From Methanoculleus bourgensis MS2 (lineage in GTDB: Archaea; Halobacteriota; Methanomicrobia; Methanomicrobiales; Methanoculleaceae), in assembly GCF_000304355.2 (NCBI RefSeq), contig NC_018227.2:2666001-2730000 (forward strand): a stretch of DNA of 64,000 nucleotides. Direction: 5' to 3'. The translations under genes were made by a program, and so were the position numbers. Shown here in pieces: positions 41,637 through 50,950 of the stretch; position 1 is the first letter of the stretch; the number at the start of each line of letters is the position of its first letter. A model generated the notes under the pieces. The model was given only the letters and a program-made list of their open reading frames with translations, searched no databases and was not told where the DNA came from.

Positions 41637-42875
41637 TTACCTCTGCTCCCTGAGCCGCTTCATCATGGCCACCGCACAGAAATCGCCGCACATCGTGCAC
41701 GGTCCCGGTTCGGGAGCGAGAGCCCGTGCGGTCTCAGGGTCGATGGCATGGACGACCTGCCCTTCCCAGTCGAGGCGGGAGCGGGAACGGGCGAGGGCGA
41801 GATCCTCGTCGTCCATGCCGTACTTGATCGAGTCGCCGATGTGGGCCGCGATCCGAAAGGCGATGAGCCCCGCCCTGACCTGGTCGGGGGTCGGGAGGCT
41901 GAGGTGCTCGGCCGGGGTGAGGTAGCAGAGGTAATCAGCGCCTGCGCCGCTCGCGATGCTTGCGCCGACACACCCGGCGATGTGGTCATACCCGACAGCG
42001 GTATCGGTTGGAAGGGGGCCGGCGACAAACAGCGGCGCAGGGGAGTGCTCCCGGTAACGCCGGAGGTAGACCGGGATCCGGTCGGCCCTGACATGGCCGC
42101 CGAGCCCCTCGACGATCGTCTGGACGCCATGTTCATGAGCGTAGGCAGCAAGCCGCGCGTTCTGGCGCATCTCCCCCTTCTGGGCCTCGTCCATCTCGTC
42201 GTGGATGCACCCGCTCCGCATCGTGTTGCCGAGGGAGAGGACGATATCATGCTCCCTGAGGATGGCGAGGACCTCGTCAAAGTGCTCGACGAAGGGGTTC
42301 TCGGCGTCGTGGGTGAGCATGTAGGCGGCGGTCATCGACCCACCCTTCGAGACAACCCCCATGATCCGCTCCCCGTCCCAGGCGGCGTCGATCATCTCCC
42401 TGCTGACGACATGGAGGACGAACGAGGAGACCCCCTCCTCGGCCTGGTGCCTGAGGGTGGCAAGGATATCCTCCGCGGTCATATCACCGACCCCGATCTC
42501 CGCAGCGGTCTGGTAGATCGGCACCGTGGTCACCGGGAGGGTGGTGGCGGCAAAGATATCCTGCCGGATCGCTGTGATGTCGCCCCCGGTTGAGAGGTCG
42601 GTGATGGTGTCAGCGCCGTGCAGCGCGGCGATCCTGGCCTTCTCGACCTCCTCTTCGGGGTGAACCCGGGAGGTTGAGGTCCCGAGGTTGACATTGACCT
42701 TCGTCCGCATACCGTGACCAATGCCGACCGAGCATCTTCCTCGTGTCATAATGACTGCTTCGCCGACGGCGACGGAGTAGCGGAGGTCTTCGGCCTCGAT
42801 CCCTTCAGCTGCTGCGACCGCTTCCATCCGGGGGGTTATTGTTCCCTCCCGGGCCTCTTCGATCTGGGTCTTCAT
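41637..42875 (-). CDS. thiC: ThiC-family radical SAM enzyme (HMP-P synthase)
   Basis: ThiC rearranges aminoimidazole ribotide to the pyrimidine of thiamine. 412 residues beginning MKTQIEEAREG as in archaeal homologues (an ATG at 42887 would add four). Motifs: ADTITDLSTGGDI (about 86), the SKGGS loop (about 190), SGAGADYLCYLTPAEHL (about 312) and, at the C-terminus, the special cluster motif CTMCGDFC that binds the 4Fe-4S cluster for radical SAM chemistry. Methanogens often hold two ThiC versions, of which this is one. Confidence 0.93.
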   Translation of the reverse strand: MKTQIEEAREGTITPRMEAVAAAEGIEAEDLRYSVAVGEAVIMTRGRCSVGIGHGMRTKVNVNLGTSTSRVHPEEEVEKARIAALHGADTITDLSTGGDITAIRQDIFAATTLPVTTVPIYQTAAEIGVGDMTAEDILATLRHQAEEGVSSFVLHVVSREMIDAAWDGERIMGVVSKGGSMTAAYMLTHDAENPFVEHFDEVLAILREHDIVLSLGNTMRSGCIHDEMDEAQKGEMRQNARLAAYAHEHGVQTIVEGLGGHVRADRIPVYLRRYREHSPAPLFVAGPLPTDTAVGYDHIAGCVGASIASGAGADYLCYLTPAEHLSLPTPDQVRAGLIAFRIAAHIGDSIKYGMDDEDLALARSRSRLDWEGQVVHAIDPETARALAPEPGPCTMCGDFCAVAMMKRLREQR

Positions 42876-43021
42876 CTCCCTATACATTGAGCTGCAAACC
42901 AAAAAAAGACCGTGATGAGGGGATTGTCGGGGGGCCGCCCTCCCGTGCTTGAGACTCCCGGAGACCCGTCCTCCCGGCGTGGAAGCAAACCCGGAACACC
43001 CCACCCCGCGGGTGAATCACC

Positions 43022-43029
43022 TTATATAC
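43022..43029 (+). promoter_or_regulatory. TATA box of the small zinc-ribbon gene
   Basis: TTATATAC lies 38-45 bases before the ATG at 43067; the leader would be about 15 bases. Confidence 0.55.
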
Positions 43030-43066
43030 TATACCCCCATAACTCTACAGGCAGTGTTCTATCTGC

Positions 43067-43261
43067 ATGAGCAATCCAATGGATTATAACAGAGGCAACA
43101 GAAATTTCGGCGGTTCGAGGAGCTACGGCGGGCCCCGTGAAATGACGAAGACTATTTGTTCGGACTGCGGAAAAGAGTGCGAAGTGCCCTTCAAGCCGAC
43201 CGAAGGCAGACCTGTTTACTGTCAGGACTGCCTCCCCAAACACAGAAAACCCCGGTTCTAA
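43067..43261 (+). CDS. small zinc-ribbon protein with Gly/Arg-rich start
   Basis: 64 residues. The first 25 are Gly/Arg/Asn/Tyr-rich (NRGNRNFGGSRSYGG), like RNA-binding tails; residues 30-60 hold two CxxC pairs (CSDCGKECEV, CQDCLPKHRK) that would make a zinc ribbon. Such proteins are common in methanogens and are also known as fusions with other RNA-related domains. A nucleic-acid-binding role is inferred. Strong own promoter. Confidence 0.82.
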   Translation: MSNPMDYNRGNRNFGGSRSYGGPREMTKTICSDCGKECEVPFKPTEGRPVYCQDCLPKHRKPRF

Positions 43262-43376
43262 ACCGATAAAAACCCTTTTTTCGCGAAAACGGGCACGATG
43301 CCCTTCCGCCGGGACGCCCGGTAATCACGATTCGTCTTCCCGGAGCGGAGCGGTTTAAGAGCACGGGGGCGCGGGC

Positions 43377-44246
43377 TCAGATGAGCCCGAGCCCGGAGAA
43401 GAGGCTCTCCCGGATCTCCCGGAGCGCCTCCGCGGCCGGAGAATCGCCCCGGGTCACAGGCCGCCCCGCCCGCACTGCCGCAACAACCGCCGGGTCGAAC
43501 GGGATCTTCCCGACCACGGTGAGTCCCTCCTTCGCGCAGTAGTCCTCGATCTCTCTGCAGATATCCTCCGCAAGGTCAAACCGGTTGATCACGACAAATA
43601 TCCGGACACCGAACCGCCGGCAGACCGTCACCAGTCGCGCGAGGTCATGGAGCGCCGAGATGCCCGGTTCCGTCACGACGAGGACCGCGTCCATACCGCT
43701 GACCGTCGCGATCAGCGGGCAGCCGATCCCCGGGGGACCGTCGGCAAGCATCAGGTCGGCACCCTCCGAGAGGGCCACGGCCCGTTTCTTCACCTCGGTG
43801 ACGAGCAGCCCAGAGTTCCCGGAACCTGGGAAGAGCCGGGCATGGGCAAGATTCCCACGATCAGTCACCGAGGTGTAGATCTCTCCGCAGACGTGCGGCT
43901 CCATCCGGACCGCCCCCATGGGACAGACGTAGGCACAGACACCGCAGCCCTCGCAGTGGAGGGGCTCCACCGTCCAGGCATCGTCCCGTCGAACGATCGC
44001 CCCGAACCGGCAGCGGTCCGCGCAGATCCCGCAGTCGCGGCAGAGGTCCGGATCGATCCGGGCCACCTCCATCCCCCGGAACTCCTCAGTGGTGAGCTGC
44101 CGGGGCGCGAGGAGGAGAGCCAGGTTCGCGGCATCCACGTCGCAGTCGGCGAGGACCTGCGGCACCCCGCTGATATCCGCGAGCGCCGCCGCTACCATCG
44201 TCTTCCCGGTGCCGCCCTTGCCGCTCACGACCGCGAGCCGGATCAT
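43377..44246 (-). CDS. MinD-type ATPase with inserted ferredoxin domain (B)
   Basis: 289 residues of the COG1149 type. The deviant Walker A is SGKGGTGKTMVAAALAD at 8-24. The insertion at about 62-112 has two 4Fe-4S motifs (CRDCGICADRC, CEGCGVCAYVC). The ATPase half resumes with LLVTEVKKRA and ADGPPGIGCP. Such proteins are related to scaffold and carrier ATPases of iron-sulfur or other metal clusters. Its ATG overlaps the stop of the sister gene (ATGA), so both are made together. Last gene of the ORP-like operon. Confidence 0.88.
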   Translation of the reverse strand: MIRLAVVSGKGGTGKTMVAAALADISGVPQVLADCDVDAANLALLLAPRQLTTEEFRGMEVARIDPDLCRDCGICADRCRFGAIVRRDDAWTVEPLHCEGCGVCAYVCPMGAVRMEPHVCGEIYTSVTDRGNLAHARLFPGSGNSGLLVTEVKKRAVALSEGADLMLADGPPGIGCPLIATVSGMDAVLVVTEPGISALHDLARLVTVCRRFGVRIFVVINRFDLAEDICREIEDYCAKEGLTVVGKIPFDPAVVAAVRAGRPVTRGDSPAAEALREIRESLFSGLGLI

Positions 44247-45085
44247 GGGCTCACCCCCGGAACCGCTTCGAAGAGACCGGCAAACCGCTCCTCCCACCCG
44301 GGGAGGAGCGCGGCGATGAGCCCGCCCCGGTTCTGGACGGCGGCGATCTCCCGGGAGAACGGGATGGTCATCAGGACCGGAAGGCCGTGTTCCCGGCAGA
44401 ACGCAACGGTCGCCTCATCCTGCCCGTCGCTCCGGTTGATCACGACGCCGGCACTGATGCCGAGCGTCTCAGCCACCTCCACCGCAAGACGGAGATCGTG
44501 CAGCCCGAACGGCGTCGACTCGGTGACCAGGATGCAGGCATCGCTCCCCTCGAGGGTCTCGATGACCGGGCAGGCGATCCCGGGGGAGGCGTCGTAGAGG
44601 GTGAGCGGGTGCCCCTCCGCGAGCGTCTTTGCCGCCCTGATGACCGCCGGGGCCTGCACCTCCCCCTCGTTCAGGATCCCGCTGATCAGCACAAGGCGGG
44701 GCAGCGGGCGGGAGCAGGTGACCCGGCCGATGGTGCGCGGGACTTCCCGGACAGCCCCCTGCGGGCAGACGAGGGTACACCCGCCGCAGGAGTGGCAGAG
44801 GTGCGGGAAGGTGAGGACACTGTCCTTCAGCACCGCAAGCGCCCCGAACCGGCAGAACTTCCCGCATTCTCCGCAGAGAGTGCAGCGCTCGGCGTCGATC
44901 TCCGGGACCGGGGTCGTCACCGGCATCTCCGTCGCCGGGGCCGGGAAGAAGAGGTGGAGGTTCGGCTCCTCGACGTCGCAGTCGACGAGCGCGACGTCCC
45001 TGGAGCGGGCGAGCGCCCAGGCGAGGTTTGCCGCCACCGTGCTCTTCCCGGTCCCGCCTTTGCCGCTTGCAATCGCGATTTTCAT
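44243..45085 (-). CDS. MinD-type ATPase with inserted ferredoxin domain (A)
   Basis: 280 residues with the same plan as its neighbour: KGGTGKSTVAANLAWAL, an inserted two-cluster ferredoxin (CTLCGECGKFC, CHSCGGCTLVC), and DASPGIACPVIE as Walker B-like segment. The two differ enough to suggest a heterodimer. It follows a NifX-like gene by 13 bases. In Desulfovibrio two such ATPases are co-encoded with the orange protein ORP, which holds a Mo-Cu-S cluster; the same set occurs here. Confidence 0.88.
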   Translation of the reverse strand: MKIAIASGKGGTGKSTVAANLAWALARSRDVALVDCDVEEPNLHLFFPAPATEMPVTTPVPEIDAERCTLCGECGKFCRFGALAVLKDSVLTFPHLCHSCGGCTLVCPQGAVREVPRTIGRVTCSRPLPRLVLISGILNEGEVQAPAVIRAAKTLAEGHPLTLYDASPGIACPVIETLEGSDACILVTESTPFGLHDLRLAVEVAETLGISAGVVINRSDGQDEATVAFCREHGLPVLMTIPFSREIAAVQNRGGLIAALLPGWEERFAGLFEAVPGVSP

Positions 45086-45098
45086 GCCGGACCCCGCT

Positions 45099-45440
45099 TC
45101 AGGCGAGGGGGATCGGCTGCAGGTTCCCGGCGGTATACGCCGCGAGGGCATCGGCAACGCTGCCGCTCCCGCGGTAGGCATAAACCTTAATCCCGCCCGC
45201 CTCAAGCGCACGGGCGGCGTTTCCACCGACCTGCCCGGTGATGAGGACCGTTGCGCCATGCTCCGAGAGCATCTGGACCGCCCGGGGCCCGACCCCGCCG
45301 GCAGCATCAATGAGGGGATTCTCAACCGATTCCGACTTCCCCGTCTCCGTATCGACGAAGACAAAGTACGGTGCCCGGGCGAACCGCTGTTCGGCCGGAG
45401 CGTCCGTGTCCTTGGTGCGTGCTGTGATGCAGACTATCAT
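45099..45440 (-). CDS. NifX/NafY-like cluster-binding protein 2
   Basis: 113 residues of the dinitrogenase Fe-Mo cofactor biosynthesis family (IVCITARTKDTDAPAEQRFA, NPLIDAAGGVGPRAVQMLSE, TVLITGQVGGNAARALEAGG). The ORP-type fold binds sulfido-metal clusters. The last residues (GNLQPIPLA) lack a Cys/His tail. ATG 45440 is chosen; the frame to 45470 adds ten non-family residues. Third or second gene in the operon going down from 45858. Confidence 0.87.
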   Translation of the reverse strand: MIVCITARTKDTDAPAEQRFARAPYFVFVDTETGKSESVENPLIDAAGGVGPRAVQMLSEHGATVLITGQVGGNAARALEAGGIKVYAYRGSGSVADALAAYTAGNLQPIPLA

Positions 45441-45501
45441 ACTGAATACCTCATGGGAATTATTACTCATATGGGCATAATCCTATGGGTAGGTGCACCG
45501 C

Positions 45502-45858
45502 TCAGTGGCCGCCGCACTCCCCGCCGTCTTCGTGGTGGCAGGAACTCTCACCCGGCGAGAGGCGGCCGGCGATGTAGTCCTGTGCCACATAATCAACGTT
45601 CCCGCTGATACCGAGGAGCACCTCAATCCCGTTCGCATGGAAGAGGTCGACGGCCCGCGGCCCCATCCCACCGGCGATGATCAGGTCGATCTTATGACCC
45701 GCAAGGAAGACCGGGAGACGTCCGGGTTCGTGGCCGGGGTTCGGGAGGTCGTCTCTCCGGTAGATGATCGAACCCTCGACATCAAAGATCGCATACCCTT
45801 CGCAGTGCCCGAAGTGCCCGGACACCTGGTTTCCGTCCTGTGCAATTGCAATTCTCAT
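45502..45858 (-). CDS. NifX/NafY-like cluster-binding protein 1 with His/Cys tail
   Basis: 118 residues of the same family: MRIAIAQDGNQVSGHFGHCE, a DLIIAGGMGPRAVDLFHANG core and a C-terminal SSCHHEDGGECGGH that could bind metal. NifX-like proteins of methanogens without nitrogenase are thought to carry other metal-sulfur clusters. It is the first gene of the group; the 61-base gap to the next start has an A/T-rich patch that might be a second promoter. ATG 45858 starts the canonical MRIAIA. Confidence 0.87.
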   Translation of the reverse strand: MRIAIAQDGNQVSGHFGHCEGYAIFDVEGSIIYRRDDLPNPGHEPGRLPVFLAGHKIDLIIAGGMGPRAVDLFHANGIEVLLGISGNVDYVAQDYIAGRLSPGESSCHHEDGGECGGH

Positions 45859-46023
45859 AGGGACACCTGTTTCTCGCGGTCTTATGCAGGGAAGACCGCA
45901 CACAAACATACTACACATAAGCGCGAATTGGGTTAAAACCATCCATCATGACACCCGGGGTATCTTTTTTAAGGCGGGCGACACCCTGCGGTATACCTGC
46001 GACCAGAAACTGGGGTGAGACTG

Positions 46024-48420
46024 ATGATTCAGCCTTTGGATATTGAATACTACCGGAACGTCTACGAGCCGGAAAAGGTGCAGTGCGCCAGCACCGAAGA
46101 GATGCGGCCAATGGAGGAGATCATAGGTCAGGAACGGGCGCTTCGGGCGCTGCGGTTCGGCCTTGAGATCCGTGAATCGGGGTTTAACGTCTACACCGCG
46201 GGCGCCCAGGGCACCGGGCGGATGACCGCCGTCCGGAGTTTCCTTGACGAGCTCGCGAAGGCCAAACCCCGGGCGAGCGACTGGGTCTATGTCCACAATT
46301 TCGAGAACCAGTACGAACCAGACGCCATCGCCCTCCCGGCGGGGAGGGGCGTCCGGTTCAGAGAGGACATGAAACGGTTCATCGAAGAGGCACGTCGGGC
46401 GCTCCCGAGAGCGTTTGAGAGCGAAGAGTATGCCAAACGGCGCGATGAGACCCTCAAGACGCTCCAGGGGCGGAGGACCGATCTTGTCGCCCGGATCAAC
46501 CAGCGCGCCCAGGAACAAGGCTTCGTCATCCAGATGAGCCCCATCGGCCTCCTGACCATCCCGGTCATCAACGGGAGGCCGGTCCCCGAGGAGGAGTTCA
46601 TCAGCCTCCCCGATGAGATGCGGGCTGAGGTCCAGCGGCGGCGGGACGCCCTCAACACCGAACTTCGGAGCGTGCTCCGGCAGGTGCAGGACATCGAGCG
46701 CCAGGGCGCCGAGGCGGTCAGGGACCTGAACCACGACATCGCCCTCTACGCGATAGGAAACCTCGTCGCCGAACTCAAGGAGAATTACGCCGGCGTCCCG
46801 GAGATCCCGGAGTACATCGACGCCGTCCAGAACGACATCCTCGAGAACCTCCAGACCTTCCTTGGGGTCGCCGAGCAGCCGGAGGTTCCGCCCCAGTTCC
46901 AGGCCTTTATCCGGGAACTCCCGTTCCGGAAGTACGACGTGAACGTCGTCGTGGACAACGCCGACATCAAAGGGGCCCCGGTGATCGTCGAGCAGAACCC
47001 CACCTTCCAAAACCTCCTCGGGAAGATCGAGAAAGAGGTCCAGTTCGGGATCTTCACGACCGATTTCACGATGATCAGGCCGGGATCGCTGCATATGGCC
47101 AACGGAGGCTACCTCGTCCTCAGCGTCGAAGATCTCCTGCGAAACCCCTTCTCCTGGGACGGGCTCAAGACGGCCTTGAAGACCGGGAAAGCCGTCATCG
47201 AGGAACCGGGAGAGCGGATGGGGTTCGTCACGGCAAAGACCATCAAGCCCGAGGCCATCGCCCTCGATATCAAGGTGACCCTCATCGGGACACCGATGCT
47301 CTACCAGCTCCTCTACCGGCTGGACCCCGACTTCAAGGAGCTCTTCAAGGTCAAGGCCGACTTTGATATCGTGATGGAGAGGAACAACGAGAATGCCGGG
47401 AAGTACGCCGACTTCATGTGCAACCTCATCAGGGAGGAAAACCTCCGGCACCTCGACCGGGACGCGATCGCCCGGGTGATCGAGTATGGGTCAAGGCTCG
47501 CCGAGGATCAGCAGAAACTCTCGACCCGGTTCGCCGCCATTGCAGACCTCATCAGGGAGGCGAACTTCTACGCCGTGCAGGAAGGATCGGATCAGATCGC
47601 GAAGCAACATGTCACGAAGGCGATCGAGGAGAAGGTCTACCGCTCGAACCTGATCCAGCAAAAGATCGAGGAGTACATCCAGCGGGGGATCTTCCTCATC
47701 GAGACCGAAGGAGAGAAGGTCGGCCAGGTGAACGGCCTCTCGGTTATTGGTCTTGGTGACTTCGCCTTCGGCCGGCCGTCGAAGGTGACCGCGAGCATCG
47801 GGGTCGGGCGCGAGGGGATCGTGGATATCGAGCGGGAGGCGGCGCTCGGCGGGCCGATCCACACAAAAGGTGTCCTGATCATCAATGGATACCTCAACAA
47901 CAACTACGCGCGCGACAAACCGCTCTCCCTCTCAGCGAGGCTCGTCTTCGAGCAGAGTTACGAGGGGATCGAGGGCGACTCCGCGTCGAGCACCGAACTC
48001 TACGCCCTCCTCTCGGCGCTCTCGGGCCTCCCCTTAAAACAGTACCTCGCCGTCACCGGCTCGGTGAACCAGAAGGGCGAGGTCCAGGCAATCGGGGGCG
48101 TCAACGAGAAACTGGAGGGGTTCTATGAGGTCTGCAAGGCCAAAGGCCTCAACGGCAACCAGGGAGTGCTGATACCGGCAAGCAACGTCCAGAACCTGAT
48201 GCTCAAGGAGGAGGTCGTCGAGGCCGCGAAGGCCGGGAAGTTCCGGATCTACCCGGTGCGGACGATCGATGAGGGGATCGAGATCCTCACTGGCATCCCG
48301 GCGGGCACTCGCCGGGAGGACGGGACCTACGAGGAAGGGACGGTGAACTACCTTGTGGACCGGCGCCTTGGGGAGATGGCGGAGACGATGCGCGGGTTCC
48401 AGCCGATGATGGCGAAGTGA
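46024..48420 (+). CDS. LonH/YcbZ-type ATP-dependent protease-like protein
   Basis: 798 residues: an N-terminal AAA_32-type ATPase region and a C-terminal Lon protease domain. The nucleotide loop reads GAQGTGRMTAV, with Arg in place of the Walker A Lys, as in this subgroup. The helical insert (about 110-250) is long. The protease part has the Ser in EGDSASSTELYALLSALSG (about 642) and the Lys in NQKGEVQAIGGVNEKLEG (dyad). It differs from the membrane-bound archaeal LonB: no transmembrane helices. ATG 46024 follows GGTGAG; GTG 46015 is weaker. First of three tightly linked genes. Confidence 0.87.
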   Translation: MIQPLDIEYYRNVYEPEKVQCASTEEMRPMEEIIGQERALRALRFGLEIRESGFNVYTAGAQGTGRMTAVRSFLDELAKAKPRASDWVYVHNFENQYEPDAIALPAGRGVRFREDMKRFIEEARRALPRAFESEEYAKRRDETLKTLQGRRTDLVARINQRAQEQGFVIQMSPIGLLTIPVINGRPVPEEEFISLPDEMRAEVQRRRDALNTELRSVLRQVQDIERQGAEAVRDLNHDIALYAIGNLVAELKENYAGVPEIPEYIDAVQNDILENLQTFLGVAEQPEVPPQFQAFIRELPFRKYDVNVVVDNADIKGAPVIVEQNPTFQNLLGKIEKEVQFGIFTTDFTMIRPGSLHMANGGYLVLSVEDLLRNPFSWDGLKTALKTGKAVIEEPGERMGFVTAKTIKPEAIALDIKVTLIGTPMLYQLLYRLDPDFKELFKVKADFDIVMERNNENAGKYADFMCNLIREENLRHLDRDAIARVIEYGSRLAEDQQKLSTRFAAIADLIREANFYAVQEGSDQIAKQHVTKAIEEKVYRSNLIQQKIEEYIQRGIFLIETEGEKVGQVNGLSVIGLGDFAFGRPSKVTASIGVGREGIVDIEREAALGGPIHTKGVLIINGYLNNNYARDKPLSLSARLVFEQSYEGIEGDSASSTELYALLSALSGLPLKQYLAVTGSVNQKGEVQAIGGVNEKLEGFYEVCKAKGLNGNQGVLIPASNVQNLMLKEEVVEAAKAGKFRIYPVRTIDEGIEILTGIPAGTRREDGTYEEGTVNYLVDRRLGEMAETMRGFQPMMAK

Positions 48421-48425
48421 CCGGA

Positions 48426-49595
48426 ATGGAGCAGAGGCGAACGGTCTACATGGATCATGCGGCGACGACGCCGGTGCGGCAGGAGGTCGTCGAGGCGATG
48501 CTCCCCTACTTCTCGGAACGGTTCGGGAACCCCTCCTCGCTCTACGCCCTCGCCCGTGAGGCGAAGGAGGCGGTGGAAGAGGCCAGGGGGCGGGTGGCGG
48601 CGGCGATCGGGGGCCGGCCGGAGGAGGTCTTCTTCACCTCCGGGGGAACGGAGTCCGACAACTGGGCGGTCAAGGGGGTGGCGGCGGCCCTCCGGAAGCG
48701 CGGGGACCACATCATCACCTCTGCAATCGAGCACCACGCCGTCCTCCACCCCTGCGAGGCGCTCGAGAAGCAGGGCTACCGGGTCACCTACCTGCCCGTC
48801 GACGAGTTCGGGCGCGTGGACCCGGGCGCCGTCGAGGATGCCGTCACCGACCGGACCATCCTCGTCTCGGTGATGGCAGCGAACAACGAGATCGGGACCG
48901 TCCAGCCAGTCGCAGAGATCGGCCGGATCGCGCACGACCACGGCGTCCTCTTCCACACCGACGCCGTGCAGGCGATTGGGGCCTACCCGGTGGATGTGGA
49001 CGGGATGGGGGCCGACCTCCTCGCGCTCTCGGCCCACAAGTTCGGCGGCCCGAAGGGGACGGGAGCACTCTACATCAGGCGGGGGACCAGGGTCGCGACG
49101 TTCATGGACGGCGGGGCACAGGAGCAGGGGAGGCGGGCCGGGACCGAGAACGTTCCCGGGATCGTGGGGCTCGGCCGGGCGATCGAACTCGCGGTTGGTG
49201 AGATGCCCCGGAGTTCTGCCAGGATTGCCGCGATGCGGGATCGAATGATCCGGGGGATCCTCGATGCTATCCCGGATACCAGGCTCAACGGCCACCCGAC
49301 CGAGCGGCTCCCGAACAACGTGAACGTCGCGTTCCGCTACGTCGAGGGGGAATCGATCCTTCTCCTGCTCGACAGCCTCGGGATTGCCGCCTCCACGGGG
49401 AGCGCCTGCACCTCGGCGTCGCTTGAACCCTCGCACGTCCTCACCGCCTGCGGTCTCCCGCCCGAGCACGCCCACGGGTCGCTCCGGCTCACCCTGGGAC
49501 CGGGGAACACCGGAGACGACGCCGAATACGTCCTCACGGTCCTCCCCGGGGTCATCGAGCGCCTGCGGCAGATGTCGCCGCTTGGGGGGCGGTGA
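48426..49595 (+). CDS. nifS: cysteine desulfurase (NifS/IscS type)
   Basis: A PLP enzyme that takes sulfur from cysteine for iron-sulfur clusters and thiolation. 389 residues: MDHAATTPVRQEV at the N-terminus, FTSGGTESDNWAVKG (about 72), the PLP lysine in SAHKFGGPKGTG (about 205), and the catalytic cysteine in TGSACTSASLEPSHVL (about 325). No obvious IscU gene lies beside it. The start is 6 bases after the Lon-type gene; stop and next start overlap. The MinD/NifX set encoded divergently could use its sulfur. Confidence 0.93.
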   Translation: MEQRRTVYMDHAATTPVRQEVVEAMLPYFSERFGNPSSLYALAREAKEAVEEARGRVAAAIGGRPEEVFFTSGGTESDNWAVKGVAAALRKRGDHIITSAIEHHAVLHPCEALEKQGYRVTYLPVDEFGRVDPGAVEDAVTDRTILVSVMAANNEIGTVQPVAEIGRIAHDHGVLFHTDAVQAIGAYPVDVDGMGADLLALSAHKFGGPKGTGALYIRRGTRVATFMDGGAQEQGRRAGTENVPGIVGLGRAIELAVGEMPRSSARIAAMRDRMIRGILDAIPDTRLNGHPTERLPNNVNVAFRYVEGESILLLLDSLGIAASTGSACTSASLEPSHVLTACGLPPEHAHGSLRLTLGPGNTGDDAEYVLTVLPGVIERLRQMSPLGGR

Positions 49596-49597
49596 GA

Positions 49598-50950
49598 ATG
49601 GCAGGTATCTTCAAGGCATACGATATCAGGGGGCGTTACCCAGACGAACTGAGCGAGGCGACGGCACGCAGTATCGGGAACGCGTTCATCCGTCTCCTCG
49701 GGGCGGAGCGGATCGTCGTCGGGCGGGATATGCGGCTCTCGTCGGCGTCACTTGCCGGTGCGTTCGCCGAAGGCGCGGTTGAGGCCGGGGCAGATGTCGC
49801 TGACGCCGGAGAGGTGAGCACGCCGCTCCTCAACTATGCCATTATCATGGGGGAGTTCGACGGCGGGGCGATGGTGACGGCTTCCCACCTCCCAGGGGAG
49901 ATGAACGGGCTCAAACTTGCGGGCAGGGACGCGGTCCCCCTCTCCGGCGACCGGGGGCTGCCGCTCCTCGAGACGATGACCGGGGAGGAGCCGGTGGCGA
50001 GGTGGCCAGCCGCCGGAATCCACTATCGGGTCGATATGCTCGATGACTACATTGGAAAGGTGGCCGGGTTTGTCCGGGCACCAAAACCGATCAGGATCAT
50101 GGTGGACGCGGGAAACGGTATGGCCGGACCGGAGATACCTCGCCTCTTTGCGCGGGTTCCGGCATGGCGGCTGATACCGATGTACCTCGAGCCCGACGGG
50201 AGGTTCCCCCACCACCACGCTAACCCGCTCGACCCCGCGACCACCCGCGAGCTCCAGGACCGGGTCGTGGCGGAGGGCGCGGACTTCGGGGTCGCGTTCG
50301 ACGGCGATGCGGACCGGTGCGGGTTCATCGATGAGCGGGGCGAGCGGGTCAGGGAGGACCTGGTGACCGGGCTCATCGCGGAGTTCCTGCTTGAAGGGAA
50401 CCCGGGAGCGACCGTCCTCTACGACCTGCGATCGAGCCGGGCCGTGGTGGAGGCGATCGCCCGGGCCGGAGGGCGTGGTGTCCGGTCCCGGGTGGGCCAT
50501 GCCTTCATCAAGACCAGGATGCGGGAGGAGGACGCGGTATTCGCCGGGGAACTCTCCGGGCACTACTACTACCGGGATATGGGGTTTACGGATAACGGGC
50601 TCCTCACGCTGGTCCAGGTGGCAAACATCATTGCGGCCAGGGGCCGGCCCCTCTCCGAGCTCGTCGGGCCGCTGGACCGCTACCCTTCGACCGGGGAGAT
50701 CAACCTCCGGGTGCGCGAACCCGATATCGTGCTTGCGGCGCTTGCGGCGCGCTACGGGGACGCTGACCTCGACTACCTGGACGGGCTGACGTTGGGCTAT
50801 CCGGCGTGGTGGTTCAACATTCGTCGTTCCCACACCGAGCCGGTGGTGCGGTTGAACCTCGAAGCGGATACAGCGAGCCTGATGGACGAGAAGCGGCAGG
50901 AGGTGCTCGGGGTCATCCGGGATGCCGACCCGGGCGCGAAGGTGGTGTAG
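49598..50950 (+). CDS. phosphomannomutase/phosphoglucomutase
   Basis: 450 residues of the alpha-D-phosphohexomutase superfamily, which moves phosphate between C6 and C1 of hexose phosphates for glycan precursors. Signs: FKAYDIRGRYPDELS, the phosphoserine loop VTASHLPGEMNGLKL (Ser near 100), the metal loop AFDGDADRCGFID (about 232), the sugar loop GELSGHYYYRD (about 313) and the late RRSHTEPVVRLNLEA (about 410). The loop has SHLP where many have SHNP. Third gene of the run; its ATG follows the desulfurase stop by two bases. Confidence 0.92.
   Translation: MAGIFKAYDIRGRYPDELSEATARSIGNAFIRLLGAERIVVGRDMRLSSASLAGAFAEGAVEAGADVADAGEVSTPLLNYAIIMGEFDGGAMVTASHLPGEMNGLKLAGRDAVPLSGDRGLPLLETMTGEEPVARWPAAGIHYRVDMLDDYIGKVAGFVRAPKPIRIMVDAGNGMAGPEIPRLFARVPAWRLIPMYLEPDGRFPHHHANPLDPATTRELQDRVVAEGADFGVAFDGDADRCGFIDERGERVREDLVTGLIAEFLLEGNPGATVLYDLRSSRAVVEAIARAGGRGVRSRVGHAFIKTRMREEDAVFAGELSGHYYYRDMGFTDNGLLTLVQVANIIAARGRPLSELVGPLDRYPSTGEINLRVREPDIVLAALAARYGDADLDYLDGLTLGYPAWWFNIRRSHTEPVVRLNLEADTASLMDEKRQEVLGVIRDADPGAKVV

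Noticed and set aside
43377-45858. Nitrogenase accessory genes
   Set aside because: NifX-like and MinD-like genes alone do not show nitrogen fixation; no nifHDK, nifE or nifB lies here.
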